64,000 bases of DNA from Bolinopsis microptera. Lineage: Eukaryota > Ctenophora > Tentaculata > Lobata > Bolinopsidae. Shown one piece after another: positions 24,693 through 35,117 of the stretch; positions within the stretch are counted from its first letter, which is position 1; every line of letters begins with the position of its first letter. A program made the translations under genes and the position numbers. The notes under the pieces were generated by a model. It had not been told where the DNA came from and made no database searches. It saw nothing but the letters and a program-made list of their open reading frames with translations. Location: contig NC_087077.1 of NCBI RefSeq assembly GCF_026151205.1, positions 20,299,198 to 20,363,197 of the forward strand. Reading direction: 5' to 3'.

Positions 24693-25163
24693 ATTTGCGG
24701 TCATAGAAACACCCACATTGCATTTCCAACGCTTAATTTGCTGACTTATTTTACTCCACAATGAATATCCGTTTCTTAACATTATTCTTAATTGTACTGA
24801 CATTGATATAATATAATGGACGATATAATCTATTTAACCATTTTCAAGTTGCTTCTAATAACTGTTTACCAATAATATCATCACGTGATTACTCGATATC
24901 TCCCACATAGTTGCTAAAATGACAGTTTTTCCACATACACTCTGCTGTACTGTTCTTCTGTTTTGCAGCCTGCATGAAGTAGTTGGGGTACGACGACGAC
25001 CACCACCAGTGGTATCGGTAGGTGGATTTAAAGTTATATTGGGATAAAATACATACATAGCTTTGTAAGGTCTAAAATTATTTGAAACCAACAGTTAACA
25101 CTAAGAGAATTACCTTTTTCCCAAGTTTCCATCTATCTATAACCATGCAAAATATTTCAAACG
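24693..25163. other. Upstream flank of the coiled-coil gene, no gene recognised
   Basis: Unique AT-rich DNA. No convincing TATA box or splice donor could be assigned. Any promoter of the gene starting at 25164 would lie here. Confidence 0.4.
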
Positions 25164-26291
25164 ATGCTATGTGTATCACTACCAGCAAGCTACTTGTTTA
25201 TGGCAATATTTGTCCAGGACGTATTGATAGCATCAATACAAGATAGTATCTCTCTCCTGAACAAACTCACGACACACCAAGGTGAGAAAATCGCCTCCTT
25301 GACAACCAAGTTGGATGAAGCGAGGGTTGAGATCGAGCAGCTTAAAGAGGAGTTGATAAGTGAGCTAAAAGGTGAGTTAAAAGGTGAGTTAAAAAGTAAG
25401 CTGTCGACAACAAAAAGGAGGTTGAGCACCTTGGAGGAGAAACAAGCTGAGTTGATTAATGGAGCATCCTCGTTCAACAGTAAGATGACGACCACACAAG
25501 GGAAAGTGGATACCTTGGAGGAGAAACAAGCTGAGTTGATTAATGGAGCATCCTCGTTCAACAGTAAGATGACGACCACACAAGGGAAAGTGGATACCTT
25601 GGAGGAGAAACAAGCTGAGTTGATGAATGCAACATCCTCGTTCAACAGTAAGATGACGACCACACAAGGGAAAGTGGATACCTTGGAGGAGAAACAAGCT
25701 GAGTTGATGAATGCAACATCCTCGTTCAAAAGTGAGATGACGACCACACAAGGGAAAGTGGATACCTTGGAGGAGAAACAAGCTGAGTTGGTGAATGCAA
25801 CATCCTCGTACAACAGTAAGATGACGACCACACAAGGGAAAGTGGATACCTTGGAGGAGAAACAAGCTGAGTTGATGAATGCAACATCCTCGTTCAACAG
25901 TAAGATGACGACCACACAAGAGAAAGTGGAAACCTTGGAGGAGAAACAAGCTGAGTTGTTTAATGGAGCATCCTCGTTCAACAGTAAGATGACGACCATG
26001 CAAGAGAAAGTGGGTACATTGGAGAATAAAGCCAATGCTGCATCTGTGGAATTAGAGCATATTTCATGGCTGAAAGGATCGTTTTGTTTCTTAAGTAGTG
26101 GGGGAAGTTGTCCGGCGGGATTTACTAGATATGCTGCGTTTATAGGCGGAATATACACTCATAGGAATACAGGAGGGTGGATGATACCTGCAACATTCGG
26201 AGACAGCAACGTTAGGTGTCCCGGTGGTAGTTGCTCATCCAGTAGCGCAGGCTTCAACGCACATCTCGCAATATATTCCTGTTGCAAATAG
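25164..26291 (+). CDS. Secreted coiled-coil repeat protein with cysteine-rich C-terminal domain
   Basis: A 375-residue single-exon ORF. Residues 1-23 (MLCVSLPASYLFMAIFVQDV..) look like a signal peptide. Residues about 24-88 are heptad-like with Lys/Glu-rich ELKGELKGELKSK. From residue 89 (25428) to 26015 there are seven tandem 28-residue (84-bp) units of the type TLEEKQAELINGASSFNSKM + TTTQGKVD, exactly four heptads each. A C-terminal domain of about 70 residues follows, with GSFCFLSSGGSCPAGF, RCPGGSC and a final YSCCK (six cysteines). A polyadenylation signal AATAAA lies at 26423. The layout suggests an oligomerising rod carrying a small disulphide domain in the extracellular space. I recall similar C-terminal domains on cnidarian collagen-like or coiled-coil proteins, but the domain is unnamed here and no function is claimed. 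Confidence 0.78.
   Translation: MLCVSLPASYLFMAIFVQDVLIASIQDSISLLNKLTTHQGEKIASLTTKLDEARVEIEQLKEELISELKGELKGELKSKLSTTKRRLSTLEEKQAELINGASSFNSKMTTTQGKVDTLEEKQAELINGASSFNSKMTTTQGKVDTLEEKQAELMNATSSFNSKMTTTQGKVDTLEEKQAELMNATSSFKSEMTTTQGKVDTLEEKQAELVNATSSYNSKMTTTQGKVDTLEEKQAELMNATSSFNSKMTTTQEKVETLEEKQAELFNGASSFNSKMTTMQEKVGTLENKANAASVELEHISWLKGSFCFLSSGGSCPAGFTRYAAFIGGIYTHRNTGGWMIPATFGDSNVRCPGGSCSSSSAGFNAHLAIYSCCK
25428..26015 (+). repeat. 84-bp coding tandem repeat, seven units
   Basis: Seven in-frame 84-bp units. Nucleotide identity between units is very high, and the changes affect a few positions (Ile/Met/Val/Phe after AEL; Asn-Gly-Ala or Asn-Ala-Thr). This points to recent expansion or gene conversion within the exon. 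The antisense frames are open too but are shadows. Confidence 0.93.
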
Positions 26292-26740
26292 AGGATCAGA
26301 AAACAATAGGGACTTATGAACACAGTTCACAGTTGGAATGTGTTGTAATGATTGTCAATGAAAAATAACGGTAGAAATCAAGAAGTGCATGTTATAGCAA
26401 ATTCTAATATATGACTGATTCTAATAAATAACTGATTGTTTGAATTCCTAAATTTCACAAATTTTGGAGATTGTTTGATAAGGTACATTTTGTATTGATG
26501 ACGAAATGATTATAAATATTTACTCCGTTCTTGTTCTTCTCGAGTTATAAGAAAGTTAATCATGAATTAACGTGATCACCCCACATTCACAAGTGATTCA
26601 GTTACTCAACACTCATCCAGCAATAGTTTCATTAAAAACACATTGTAATAAGTTATTTCTCCGGATTCATCGGGAGATCCGAAAATAATCACAGTTGGAA
26701 TTCAACAAGGAAATAAACTAATGAAGTTCTTGTTATTCTA

Positions 26741-27089
26741 TTTCCCCCCAAGTTACTGGTTTTAGAAAGACTATAGTCATAATATTAATAGGAGAAGCTC
26801 GTAAAGTTTTCAAAAAGAACCAAGTATGTGCTATTTTAGTAAAAAATGAGAAAACTTGATTTAGTAAAAGCCATGCATTATTCAGGAACTAAAATGTAAA
26901 AAACCCGGTTGTTTGAAACTTTCTCTATTCTTTGATAGACCGACAATGACCTTAAGTTGGCACGTCAATTTAAAACTAGTATAATAACTTTGCAGAGGTT
27001 GTCAGGTATTGTCACGGTAAAGAAGGAATTGATAGTTGTAGAAAATATATCGGAGAAATAGAATGGAGAAATAAATAAAATTCTACGCT
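26741..27089. repeat. Third partial copy of the duplicated segment
   Basis: Matches 16161-16500 and the equivalent of copy 2 (about 20930-21290), starting TTTCCCCCCAAGTTACTGGT and ending near ATAAAATTCTACGC. So part of the duplicated block is itself a dispersed repeat. Confidence 0.85.
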
Positions 27090-27525
27090 AAAATTAAGCG
27101 TCCAACATATTCAGAGAGAACAATATAGGTGTTTTAATATTGAATGGGCGTGGTCTAAAATATTCGAATTTTCAAATTTTGGCGACGGAATCCTCGAACA
27201 AGTAGGTACAGTCAAGAATCAATAGTTCCCACAATCCCACAGTCAGACAACGAATGAGCTTAAAAATTCCAACAAAATCTTTATAACATCATTGGTAAAA
27301 CATTTTCGGACATCTTCAGTACTTAATAAAGATAAGGGTTAATACTCCAATTATATCAGAAAATTATAATTTGAACTAAAGGATGTTAGCTGTAAAAAGA
27401 AGCCAAACTCTCAAAAATGGAATGGGAAGCACTCGGGTATGGGGGGTTGTGGGGCCCCAACTAATCGGGAAAAAAAATACTAGTCCAAACGTATGGGTAC
27501 TGACTTTTGGCCCACCCTGTATATC
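27090..27525. mobile_element. Tc1/mariner-type remnant
   Basis: Shares two blocks with 31803-32026: a block of about 115 bp (AATATAGGTGTTTTAATATT.. through CGACGGAATCCTCGAA) and a terminal block, ACTGACTTTTGGCCCACCCT then GTATA. Read on the other strand the end is TATACAGGGTGGGCCAAAAG, the ACAGGGTG..CCAAAA style of Tc1/mariner termini with a TA target. No transposase remains. Confidence 0.6.
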
Positions 27526-27582
27526 AAATATATGTATAGAAGTACAAGCTGTCCTAAAAACCTAACTAAATTATTGACCGTA

Positions 27583-27890
27583 ATAGAATACCTAAAGTTA
27601 GTTAAGTCCTCTAGTTAGTTAAGTAGAATACCTAAAGTTAGTTAAGTCCTCTAGTTAGTTAAGTAGAATACCTAAAGTTAGTTAAGTCCTCTAGTTAGTT
27701 AAGTAGAATACCTAAAGTTAGTTAAGTCCTCTAGTTAGTTAAGTAGAATACCTAAAGTTAGTTAAGTCCTCTAGTTAGTTAAGTAGAATACCTAAAGTTA
27801 GTTAAGTCCTCTAGTTAGTTAAGTAGAATACCTAAAGTTAGTTAAGTCCTCTAGTTAGTTAAGTAGAATACCTCAAGTTAGTTAAGTCCT
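27583..27890. repeat. 40-bp minisatellite, about 7.5 units
   Basis: AGAATACCTAAAGTTAGTTA + AGTCCTCTAGTTAGTTAAGT repeated every 40 bp; only the last unit carries a change (CTCAAG). Confidence 0.95.
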
Positions 27891-28204
27891 ACCTTACCCT
27901 TTGTCACGATGAAGACACCCATAATGATGAGTAAAACTGTTAAGTATTCTGTATTGCACCTATTTACCTGAAACAGCAGCCTTTGGCAGCTTCATTCGAG
28001 GACTCTATTTGAATACATCGTGTGAAGTATATGAAAAGTAGAACTTCAAACTAGACTGCTTTAAAGCAACACGTTATGTGGTGAAAGTAAGTCTAGGATA
28101 TTATCGATAATGACAGATAAGTGAAAGTAAACTGTTCAAATCAAATAAAAACAAGCTGTTTGAAATCTTCTCCATCCCTCGACTCTTCGATAAGGTTACT
28201 ATGT

Positions 28205-28218
28205 GTAACCATGGTAAC
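28205..28218. promoter_or_regulatory. Isolated perfect X-box-like palindrome
   Basis: GTAACCATGGTAAC fits the RFX X-box consensus GTNRCC(N0-3)RGYAAC. No adjacent gene start is visible. Confidence 0.3.
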
Positions 28219-29104
28219 TCTTCGATAAACCAGCGCCAAGTTAGAACTTTGCGGTGTTTAAAGGTATTTATATGATGTTACAAAGAGAAATTGATTATAG
28301 TTGAATGCTTACAGTGGAACGGCAATGACCGGACCGGCCAACTTCGGACCAAAAACATTGTCGGACCACCAAACTTCCGTAAAGTTTCAAACGGTACCGA
28401 AACTTTTGATTTTATGGTAAAATTCCAGGGTGCCGGAATAACATGGAACGTCTAAAACTGTTGCCGGACATTACCCTAGTTACCATGGTTACACATAGTT
28501 AACTTATGCCGGACATTAGATGCATGGCTTTATTGATTGGATCTATGCCAAAAAGAAACTCTTCATAAACGTGCTTGAAAAAAAGTTATCAAATCACATA
28601 TATCTTAGCATTTATATCTAAAAACCAAGACCTAGAGTTTCATACAGAGTTGAAAAATACGTATTTAACGTATTTTATAAAATATCAAAAAAACGTTAAA
28701 TACGGCGTATTTTATTTTCGCTGAATAAAATTCGTTAAAATACGTTACAAGTGATTTTGTAGCATTAAGAGCTCCAATGAAATAATAAGTACTATTTCTA
28801 ATTATACAAGTTAAAAGTTTGATTAAAACTCGCGTAGCTCTGTAGTTTATCACCTCGCGTATGATTTAAGGGAACTGTGCACGTGCTAAAGCGTACCAAA
28901 GCGTGCAAAGTCGTTTCAAGTGATCTCCATACTGTTGTCTTATATGTACTCATGTACTGTGATGTGATCGACAGCTTGTTAGGGTACGGCTAGCACGATC
29001 CTGTTCTCAACTAGTCAATCACGTATCGATGGATCAGATCTTAAGGGATCACATCAGCTTTAGAACGTCACGAGATTACCCGTGAGCTTGTGAAATACGA
29101 ATGT

Positions 29105-29236
29105 GAACCGAAATTACAATATGATCCAAAATTCGGACAGATGTCGCCAAAAACGACTCCTGTCCGACAGCGACATCTGTCCGAAATCCCTAATTCGGCT
29201 GTCGGACAGATGTCGCTGTCGGACAGATGTCGCCCA
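29105..29236. repeat. TGTCGGACAGATGTCGC direct and inverted repeats
   Basis: The 17-mer TGTCGGACAGATGTCGC appears twice in tandem (about 29203 and 29220), once inverted (GCGACATCTGTCCGA, about 29171) and once more as CGGACAGATGTCGC (about 29133), giving hairpin potential. It sits inside the hAT remnant just 5' of the dimerisation domain. Confidence 0.6.
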
Positions 29237-29289
29237 ATCAAGGTCTTTTTGGCCGGCAATCTGCCATTGACGGAGCTACAAAGCTAGAT

Positions 29290-29544
29290 CCTTGTACGTG
29301 GTGGGATTCGTTCGGTGCAGCAACGCCAGAGCTTCAAATAATGGCGAAGAAAATTCTGAGCCTCGTCTGTAGTGCTTCTGCCTGTGAAACTAACTGGTCC
29401 TCTTGGGAATATATTGTTGATAAACGCAGAAATAGACTAGCAACGGATAAGGCCATAAAGCTAGTAGGCATTAATGCCAACCTTCGACTTATCAAAAACA
29501 TGGAGAAATGTGATTTCAATGATGATTACGATTCATCTGAGTAA
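29290..29544 (+). pseudogene. hAT transposase C-terminal dimerisation domain fragment
   Basis: From WWDSFGAATPELQIMAKKIL through LVCSASACETNWS and RRNRLATDKAIKLVGINANL to a stop after DDYDSSE. The pattern WW..G..P.L...A..IL....S..A.E.NWS..........RNRL....A.KLV....N is the hAT-family dimerisation domain. The ORF opens further upstream (29227) in repeat sequence unrelated to transposase, so only the last 80-85 residues are genuine. Catalytic RNase-H-like residues are absent. Confidence 0.85.
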
Positions 29545-30018
29545 TTGTGTTCTTAATTGTGTATTTATTGAAACTTTTTTACGGACGATTTTCTACACAA
29601 ATATGAATATTTTTCTGCGTTCAATTCCAAAAGTAAATTCCAATCCCGTTCAAGGGAACAAAATAAATGAAATTGAACCGTAATGACGATGTGTCTGAAA
29701 AAATTGCGAACGAAAGACATAACTTATTAAGTTTTTGAATGCAATTACGAAAAAAATAGGCAAACGTATTTTAACGTATTTTTGACGTATTTTATTTCTA
29801 CCTTACTCGGGATTATTATAACCGGGATAAAGTGGTGGGTTTTGGAAGATTCCGCCATATTTTTCCCGGTCAAAAATTTTACCAGTCATAAAAAAACCCG
29901 CCGACTCAGATTATTGGGTTCCAAGGGGGTGGTGATCATCATATTTTACCTGAAGTCTCATATGTGCTAGAGAAGACTTTTGAAGCAGTGGATGGAGGGC
30001 TGTAACTTTATTGGCGGT

Positions 30019-30118
30019 NNNNNNNNNNNNNNNNNNNNNNNNNNNNNNNNNNNNNNNNNNNNNNNNNNNNNNNNNNNNNNNNNNNNNNNNNNNNNNNNNN
30101 NNNNNNNNNNNNNNNNNN
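30019..30118. other. Assembly gap (100 N)
   Basis: Exactly 100 N, the conventional filler for a gap of unknown size. ORFs spanning it are meaningless. Confidence 1.
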
Positions 30119-30258
30119 ACAGTCTGACTCAGTAAGTTTAGATTTAGTACAAGTAAGTACTTTAGTATCAACAAAGTTCTTGAAAATATTTTTAAATATC
30201 GTCAGTATGGTAACACACACGTATCACCATAGTGCCATGTGTTTCTATAGTAGGATGT

Positions 30259-30434
30259 GTTGCCATGGTAACATGTGTTGCCATGGTAAAATGTGTTGCC
30301 ATGGTAACATGTGTTGTTATGGTAACATGTGTTGCTATGGTAACATGTGTTGTTATGGTAACATGTGTTGTTATGGTAACATGTGTTGCCATGGTAACAT
30401 GTGTTGCCATGGTAACATGTGTTGCTATGGTAAC
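30259..30434. repeat. 18-bp array of RFX X-box-like palindromes, ten units
   Basis: Ten units, TGTGTTGCCATGGTAACA style, exactly 18 bp apart. Four contain GTTGCCATGGTAAC, which matches the RFX X-box consensus GTNRCC-N2-RGYAAC completely; the others have one or two changes (GTTGCT, GTTGTT, or a final AAA). RFX proteins bind such sites as dimers and drive ciliary and MHC genes in animals. Whether it binds anything here is inference. The ORFs across it are artefacts. Confidence 0.85.
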
Positions 30435-30554
30435 AAACCTTCTCATCGTGTTCTTTATGTTGCTGGTTCTCTTCCTCCTCACTGGTCTCGTTATCCTCGT
30501 TAGGCTCTGTGTAAACCTTCCTGTTCACATTCCTAGCACTCTTCCTCATCTGGA

Positions 30555-31480
30555 GTTATATAGTGTTACTATAGTAACTAGTAACTACTATATATACTAT
30601 ATATAGTAACTAGTAACTACTATATATCATCTGTAGTTATATAGTGTTACTATAGTAACTAGTAACTACTATATATACTATATATAGTAACTAGTTACTA
30701 CTATATATCATCTGTAGTTATATAGTGTTACTATAGTAACTAGTAACTACTATATATATATAGTGTTACTATAGTAACTAGTAACTACTATATATCATCT
30801 GTAGTTATATAGTGTTACTATAGTAACTAGTAACTACTATATATATATAGTGTTACTATAGTAACTAGTAACTACTATATATCATCTGTAGTTATATACT
30901 GTTACTATAGTAACTAGTAACTACTATATATCATCTGGAGTTATATAGTGTTACTATAGTAACTAGTAACTACTATATATACTATATATAGTAACTAGTA
31001 ACTACTATATATCATCTGTAGTTATATAGTGTTACTATAGTAACTAGTAACTACTATATATCATCTGGAGTTATATAGTGTTACTATAGTAACTAGTAAC
31101 TACTATATATCATCTGTAGTTATATAGTGTTACTATAGTAACTAGTAACTACTATATATCATCTGTAGTTATATAGTGTTACTATAGTAACTAGTAACTA
31201 CTATATATATATAGTGTTACTATAGTAACTAGTAACTACTATATATATATATAGTGTTACTATAGTAACTAGTAACTACTATATATATATATAGTGTTAC
31301 TATAGTAACTAGTAACTACTATATATAATATATATACTGTTACTATAGTAACTAGTAACTACTATATATCATCTGTAGTTATATACTGTTACTATAGTAA
31401 CTAGTAACTACTATATATCATCTGTAGTTATATACTGTTACTATAGTAACTAGTAACTACTATATATATATAGTGTTACT
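30555..31480. repeat. Palindromic minisatellite (GTTACTATAGTAACTAGTAAC)
   Basis: About 20 units containing the perfect 14-bp palindrome GTTACTATAGTAAC followed by TAGTAACTACTATATAT and a variable linker (CATCTGTAGTTATATA or TATA repeats). Units vary from about 37 to 60 bp by linker choice. Self-complementary in every unit, with strong cruciform potential. Confidence 0.92.
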
Positions 31481-31802
31481 ATATACTGTATTTGTAGTTA
31501 TATATATTATTATATAATATACAGATGACCGAGATATGAAGCATAACGAGTTTATTCATTACGTGTGATCAGGTGATTGGTTTACCTAATGACGTGATAA
31601 GGTGACCCCGTTAACTACCCCGTTAAACATTATGGGAATTGTTAAGGGTGCCCAATTAAGGTGTCGTGTCACGGTGTCACATAATCACCCAGTCAATTTT
31701 GTTAACGAGATACAGAAGATACTTGATAACTTCGTCATTTTTAATCCGTTTTGCCTCATGTTTTCAGATCATATGCAACATTTGATAATCTACCGTCTCT
31801 TA

Positions 31803-32026
31803 AAAAATTAGGCGTTCAGCATGTTCAGAGAAAACAATATAGGTGTTTTAATATTGAATGGGCGTGGTCTAAAATATTCGAATTTTCAAATTTTGACGAC
31901 GGAATCCTCGAACCAGTAAGTACAGTATGCCATCTGCAAAGCTACAGCCCTCAAATTTAAAACACGGCGGAGCTATTAAGGCCAACGTATGGGTACTGAC
32001 TTTTGGCCCACCCTGTATATATTAGT
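31803..32026. mobile_element. Tc1/mariner-type remnant, second copy
   Basis: Same blocks and same terminal GGCCCACCCTGTATA as 27090-27525, but with a shorter interior. Both are internally deleted members of one family. Confidence 0.6.
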
Positions 32027-32117
32027 GTTATATATATATTAACATTCTAACCAAACAAACTCACCAGGACAATAGAAACAACATGTTATAATTATGATAT
32101 TCAGTAATCTACTAGTA

Positions 32118-32137
32118 CCCCCCCCCCCCCCCCCCCC
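32118..32137. repeat. Poly-C tract
   Basis: Run of about 20 C between two CTACTAGTA repeats. Confidence 0.85.
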
Positions 32138-32204
32138 GAATCTACTAGTATAGTAGAGTGTAGTTACTACTGGTTACTACTAGTGTAGTTCTACTAGTAG
32201 ATTA

Positions 32205-32354
32205 CTAGTGTACTATAATGTATACTCTGTATAGTGTACTGACCCCTAGTTCGTATATTCGGATCCTGTGTGCTACTTCTAGATCATCCTCGTTAGCTAG
32301 CTCATCCGTCTCATCTACTTGTTCTTTCTTCTTCCTCTTCTTAGCTTTCTTCAC
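32205..32354 (-). CDS. Candidate lysine/acid-rich exon of the DDT gene
   Basis: On the minus strand a good acceptor (TTGCTCTCCACACAG) precedes VKKAKKRKKKEQVDETDELA.., open to a stop at 32205-32207. Entry in phase 0 is compatible with a donor (CCT|GTGCGT) near the end of the preceding exon at about 33015. A charged, nuclear-localisation-like stretch is common in this class of chromatin protein. It could equally be chance, because the upstream exon has its own stop at 33003. Confidence 0.35.
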   Translation of the reverse strand: MKKAKKRKKKEQVDETDELANEDDLEVAHRIRIYELGVSTLYRVYIIVH

Positions 32355-33002
32355 CTGTGTGGAGAGCAATTTGTGCGTTATTAAATGAGTAATATCAACA
32401 ATAAGCAAGTTTGTCGGGGTTCTCCTTATATGGGTATCACGTGGGATTGTATTAACTAGCTATAACAGGTACTTTGCCAACTACTCTCTTCATACAGGAG
32501 GGTCTGTAATCTGTATGTTTTAATTGTGCAACATGGGAGCACCCTCCAAAAGTAGATCTCCAGTAGAATATGGCTGAGACTTTAGCTATGACCTAAAGTT
32601 AAAGTCTCATACAAAAATATTGAAATTTAATTATTGTAGGGGCCAAAATCTATCACATTTTGTTTGTGTTTCCAAATATGGGGATATAGTTTTTGGCTCA
32701 TAACACGGACATTTTTTTTCAAACTGGATGTCGATTCGTGTATGAGTTCAGGGGACTAACAACTGGCTTATCTTGTAAATCTTAACGAAGAATATAAATC
32801 TACTAAGTATATCAAAATGTAGGTTTTTTCTGATTTTGGCCCGGGGATATACTTCAATATACTTTAATATACATAAATATGGTCAGCCCACCACCCTATC
32901 TTTGCTGTAAGTACTTGCAACCTCATGAAGTTCAGTGAAATTGGACAGATTTAACTATTAGGTTTAATCTTAATGGCAAAAAGAATAAAATTGTTTCAAG
33001 CA

Positions 33003-34539
33003 TTAAAATGAACGCACAGGTTTGTCCAGAGGAAGATACGCTTTCTGTTCGTTAACAATCTCCCAAAGTTTGCCCTGTCTGAGCTGATGCTCGCTATCAG
33101 GGGGCCTCAACCTCTCCACAACACGCTGCAACTGTGAGTAAGACGCAGAGAACAGGGACCATTGGTCGGGACTGTAGGGATATTTCCACCTGTACAATCT
33201 GTGGCTTTTCTCTGTGTCCTGAGGTGGTGAAATAGGAGAAACTGTGACATTATATTAAAAATTAACAGTTGCAAATTCTGTGATACAGGGTGATCAGTGT
33301 TAATAACTCAAGAACGGTTTAAGAATGGTATTTAATAATTACAGTGTTATGTAGGATATGACTTCTGGAGTCTGTGCAAATATGTCTAGACCTTAAACCC
33401 ATTGGCATAGGGTGCCTCATGAATTTTTTACAAAGTTTCCAATATATAATTTCTCGTGTTATCAATTTGTTCTGGGTCCTTAAGTAAATATCACGTGATG
33501 TTCAGCTCGGATAACCACATCATTTGCTTTTTTAATAAACACTTAGTCAGTTAAAGAGGGCCAAATGAACAGGTTCTTGATGGAGTTTTGCCCTGCAATT
33601 TTGAATACAGATTTTGGAGCATCATAGCACATGACTTGAAAAGTTTCAAAATTGTAGGTTAAATTTGAGGCAAGTAATTCACAAAATTCCAACTGTTTAG
33701 AAACACTCATGGATACTTAACTCGAAATGTTGAACAAAACTGTTTATCTTACTAACCGATATGAACCAATATTGTGAACTCTCAAAATCTCGACCCAAAG
33801 GAAGAAATCTCAGATTGTCAGGTGAGAACTGGGAGTTGAGTTCGGTTTTGAATCTTGAGTTTTCATCAAACTGACTGAGACAAACAAACTTCAGTATCTC
33901 TAGTTTTACTGTTCTTGGCAGGTTATTGAATAGACTTTCACCAAGGGAGGAGTATATTTTAGAGTCTCTATCCTTAAAATAACTTTGCAGAGTGGAGCTG
34001 AGTTTTGGAATGTTTGTTAGGACACCACATCTTCGTAGCAAACTGATGAGGAGCTGTTCGACGGCATTACCACAAGCTGAAATATGTATGTTAAAATGAA
34101 CTGTAAAATTTACTACCAAATTATCACTGATGCAGTGTATAATGATGTGTATAATAGTTTCTAATTGATCTAATGAATATCCACAATTACGATAATTTAA
34201 CTGTCCCGAGTAACTCACCATCAAGATAAGAATCATCATCAATCTTGCTTGTTGAAGAATTCAGCCCATCTTCAATCGTATCAATGAAAAATTGGGGGAT
34301 CCCCAGTAAGCTACCGAAAGTTCCAATAAATTGTGCAACACAAATAAAATCTGGATGTGCAGAAATTCTTTTATATTCGCCATGATCCTTGTCTGATGCA
34401 GCCTCTATGGATTTATTATCGTCTGTTGGGTCAGTTATTTCTTCTTTGATTTTTGTATCAATCTCTTTGTCTGGTGTTTTATTGTTGGTCTCTTTTGTTT
34501 CCACAACATTGTCAGAGTTTACTTCTTCTTTAATTTCAT
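33003..34539 (-). CDS. DDT/WHIM-domain chromatin protein, RSF1- or CECR2-like (partial, three exons)
   Basis: Minus-strand exons 34539-34219, 34076-33757 and 33218-33003, with phases 1/1, 1/0 and 0. Exon 1 carries an acidic/Lys-rich lead and then a DDT domain (HPDFICVAQFIGTFGSLLGI..). Exon 2 carries the WHIM-like part (LPRTVKLEILKFVCLSQFDE then LRFLPLGRD..SSQYWFIS). Exon 3 continues SHRLYRWKYPYSPDQWSLFS.., matching the segment after the YW motif in RSF1 and CECR2. Splice sites: donor G|GTGAGT and acceptor ATATTTCAG; donor TCG|GTTAGT and acceptor CCACCTCAG. DDT-WHIM proteins pair with ISWI ATPases in nucleosome-spacing complexes; here that is inferred from family. The N-terminus lies upstream of 34541, where an in-frame stop shows that an intron is needed. 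No PHD finger or bromodomain is visible. Confidence 0.8.
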
Positions 34540-34544
34540 CTGAT

Positions 34545-35117
34545 CAGATAATGATTTGAGATATTTGATAGGATATATTTCAAAATAAGGTCAAATAAAG
34601 CATAGAAAATAATAATTATCAATTTGAATTGAAACAATAAGTTTTGAAACCAAGCTTTATTTTAACCTTTACAGAGTTGAGTCTTCATAACATCAGGAGC
34701 AATCAATCTAAATCGTGTGGTGTCCTATCATCCTGAACAATTTAAGAGTACAACACTTGATAATAGAGCAATAGCCAATAAGTTTTTAAAAATTTAAGTA
34801 AAACAAAATTTAAGTAAAACAAAATTTAAATTGTATTGCCATTACAATGAATAATGATATAATAATAAATATAAGTAGACATCCGATAATATGCTTGTTA
34901 GATGCCACCTGACTAACAAAATAAAAAGAGCTAACATGTTCATAGTCCTTCAAACGCGCATACTTAGGCTGTACGGAAATAGCTATAATTCTACGTCATA
35001 TTAAAAAGTCAACATCATTTTTGAAATACAAAAATACATTTGTTTAAAGGGCAACATTCGGGTTTAAGGTGTAAAAAACCCTACATGCAGTTTGCAGTTC
35101 AGTACTATACTTTACTA
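34545..35117. other. Upstream intron/flank, no exon recognised
   Basis: Very AT-rich sequence. The missing first exon(s) of the DDT gene should lie here or further right on the minus strand, but I could not identify them. Confidence 0.4.

Larger units (their letters stand above)
28650..29805 (+). mobile_element. hAT transposon remnant
   Basis: Bounded by similar AT-rich inverted sequences with AATACGTATTTAACGTATTT (about 28655) and, inverted, CGTATTTTAACGTATTTTTG (about 29766). The inside keeps only a C-terminal transposase piece (29290-29544). The exact ends and target duplication could not be set. Confidence 0.55.

Noticed and set aside
25190-26158. Long antisense ORFs of 322 and 204 codons over the coiled-coil gene
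   Set aside because: Shadows of the 84-bp sense repeat. Only the sense strand has a signal peptide, a heptad pattern, a cysteine domain and a downstream AATAAA.
29911-30220. ORFs running through the N gap
   Set aside because: They span unknown sequence.
30192-30606. Cys/Met/Val and Thr/His ORFs over the X-box array
   Set aside because: 18-bp unit artefact in all frames.
33287-33310. ACAGGGTGATCAG as the missing mariner end
   Set aside because: Only the first eight bases resemble the terminus, and it is not inverted relative to a matching partner.
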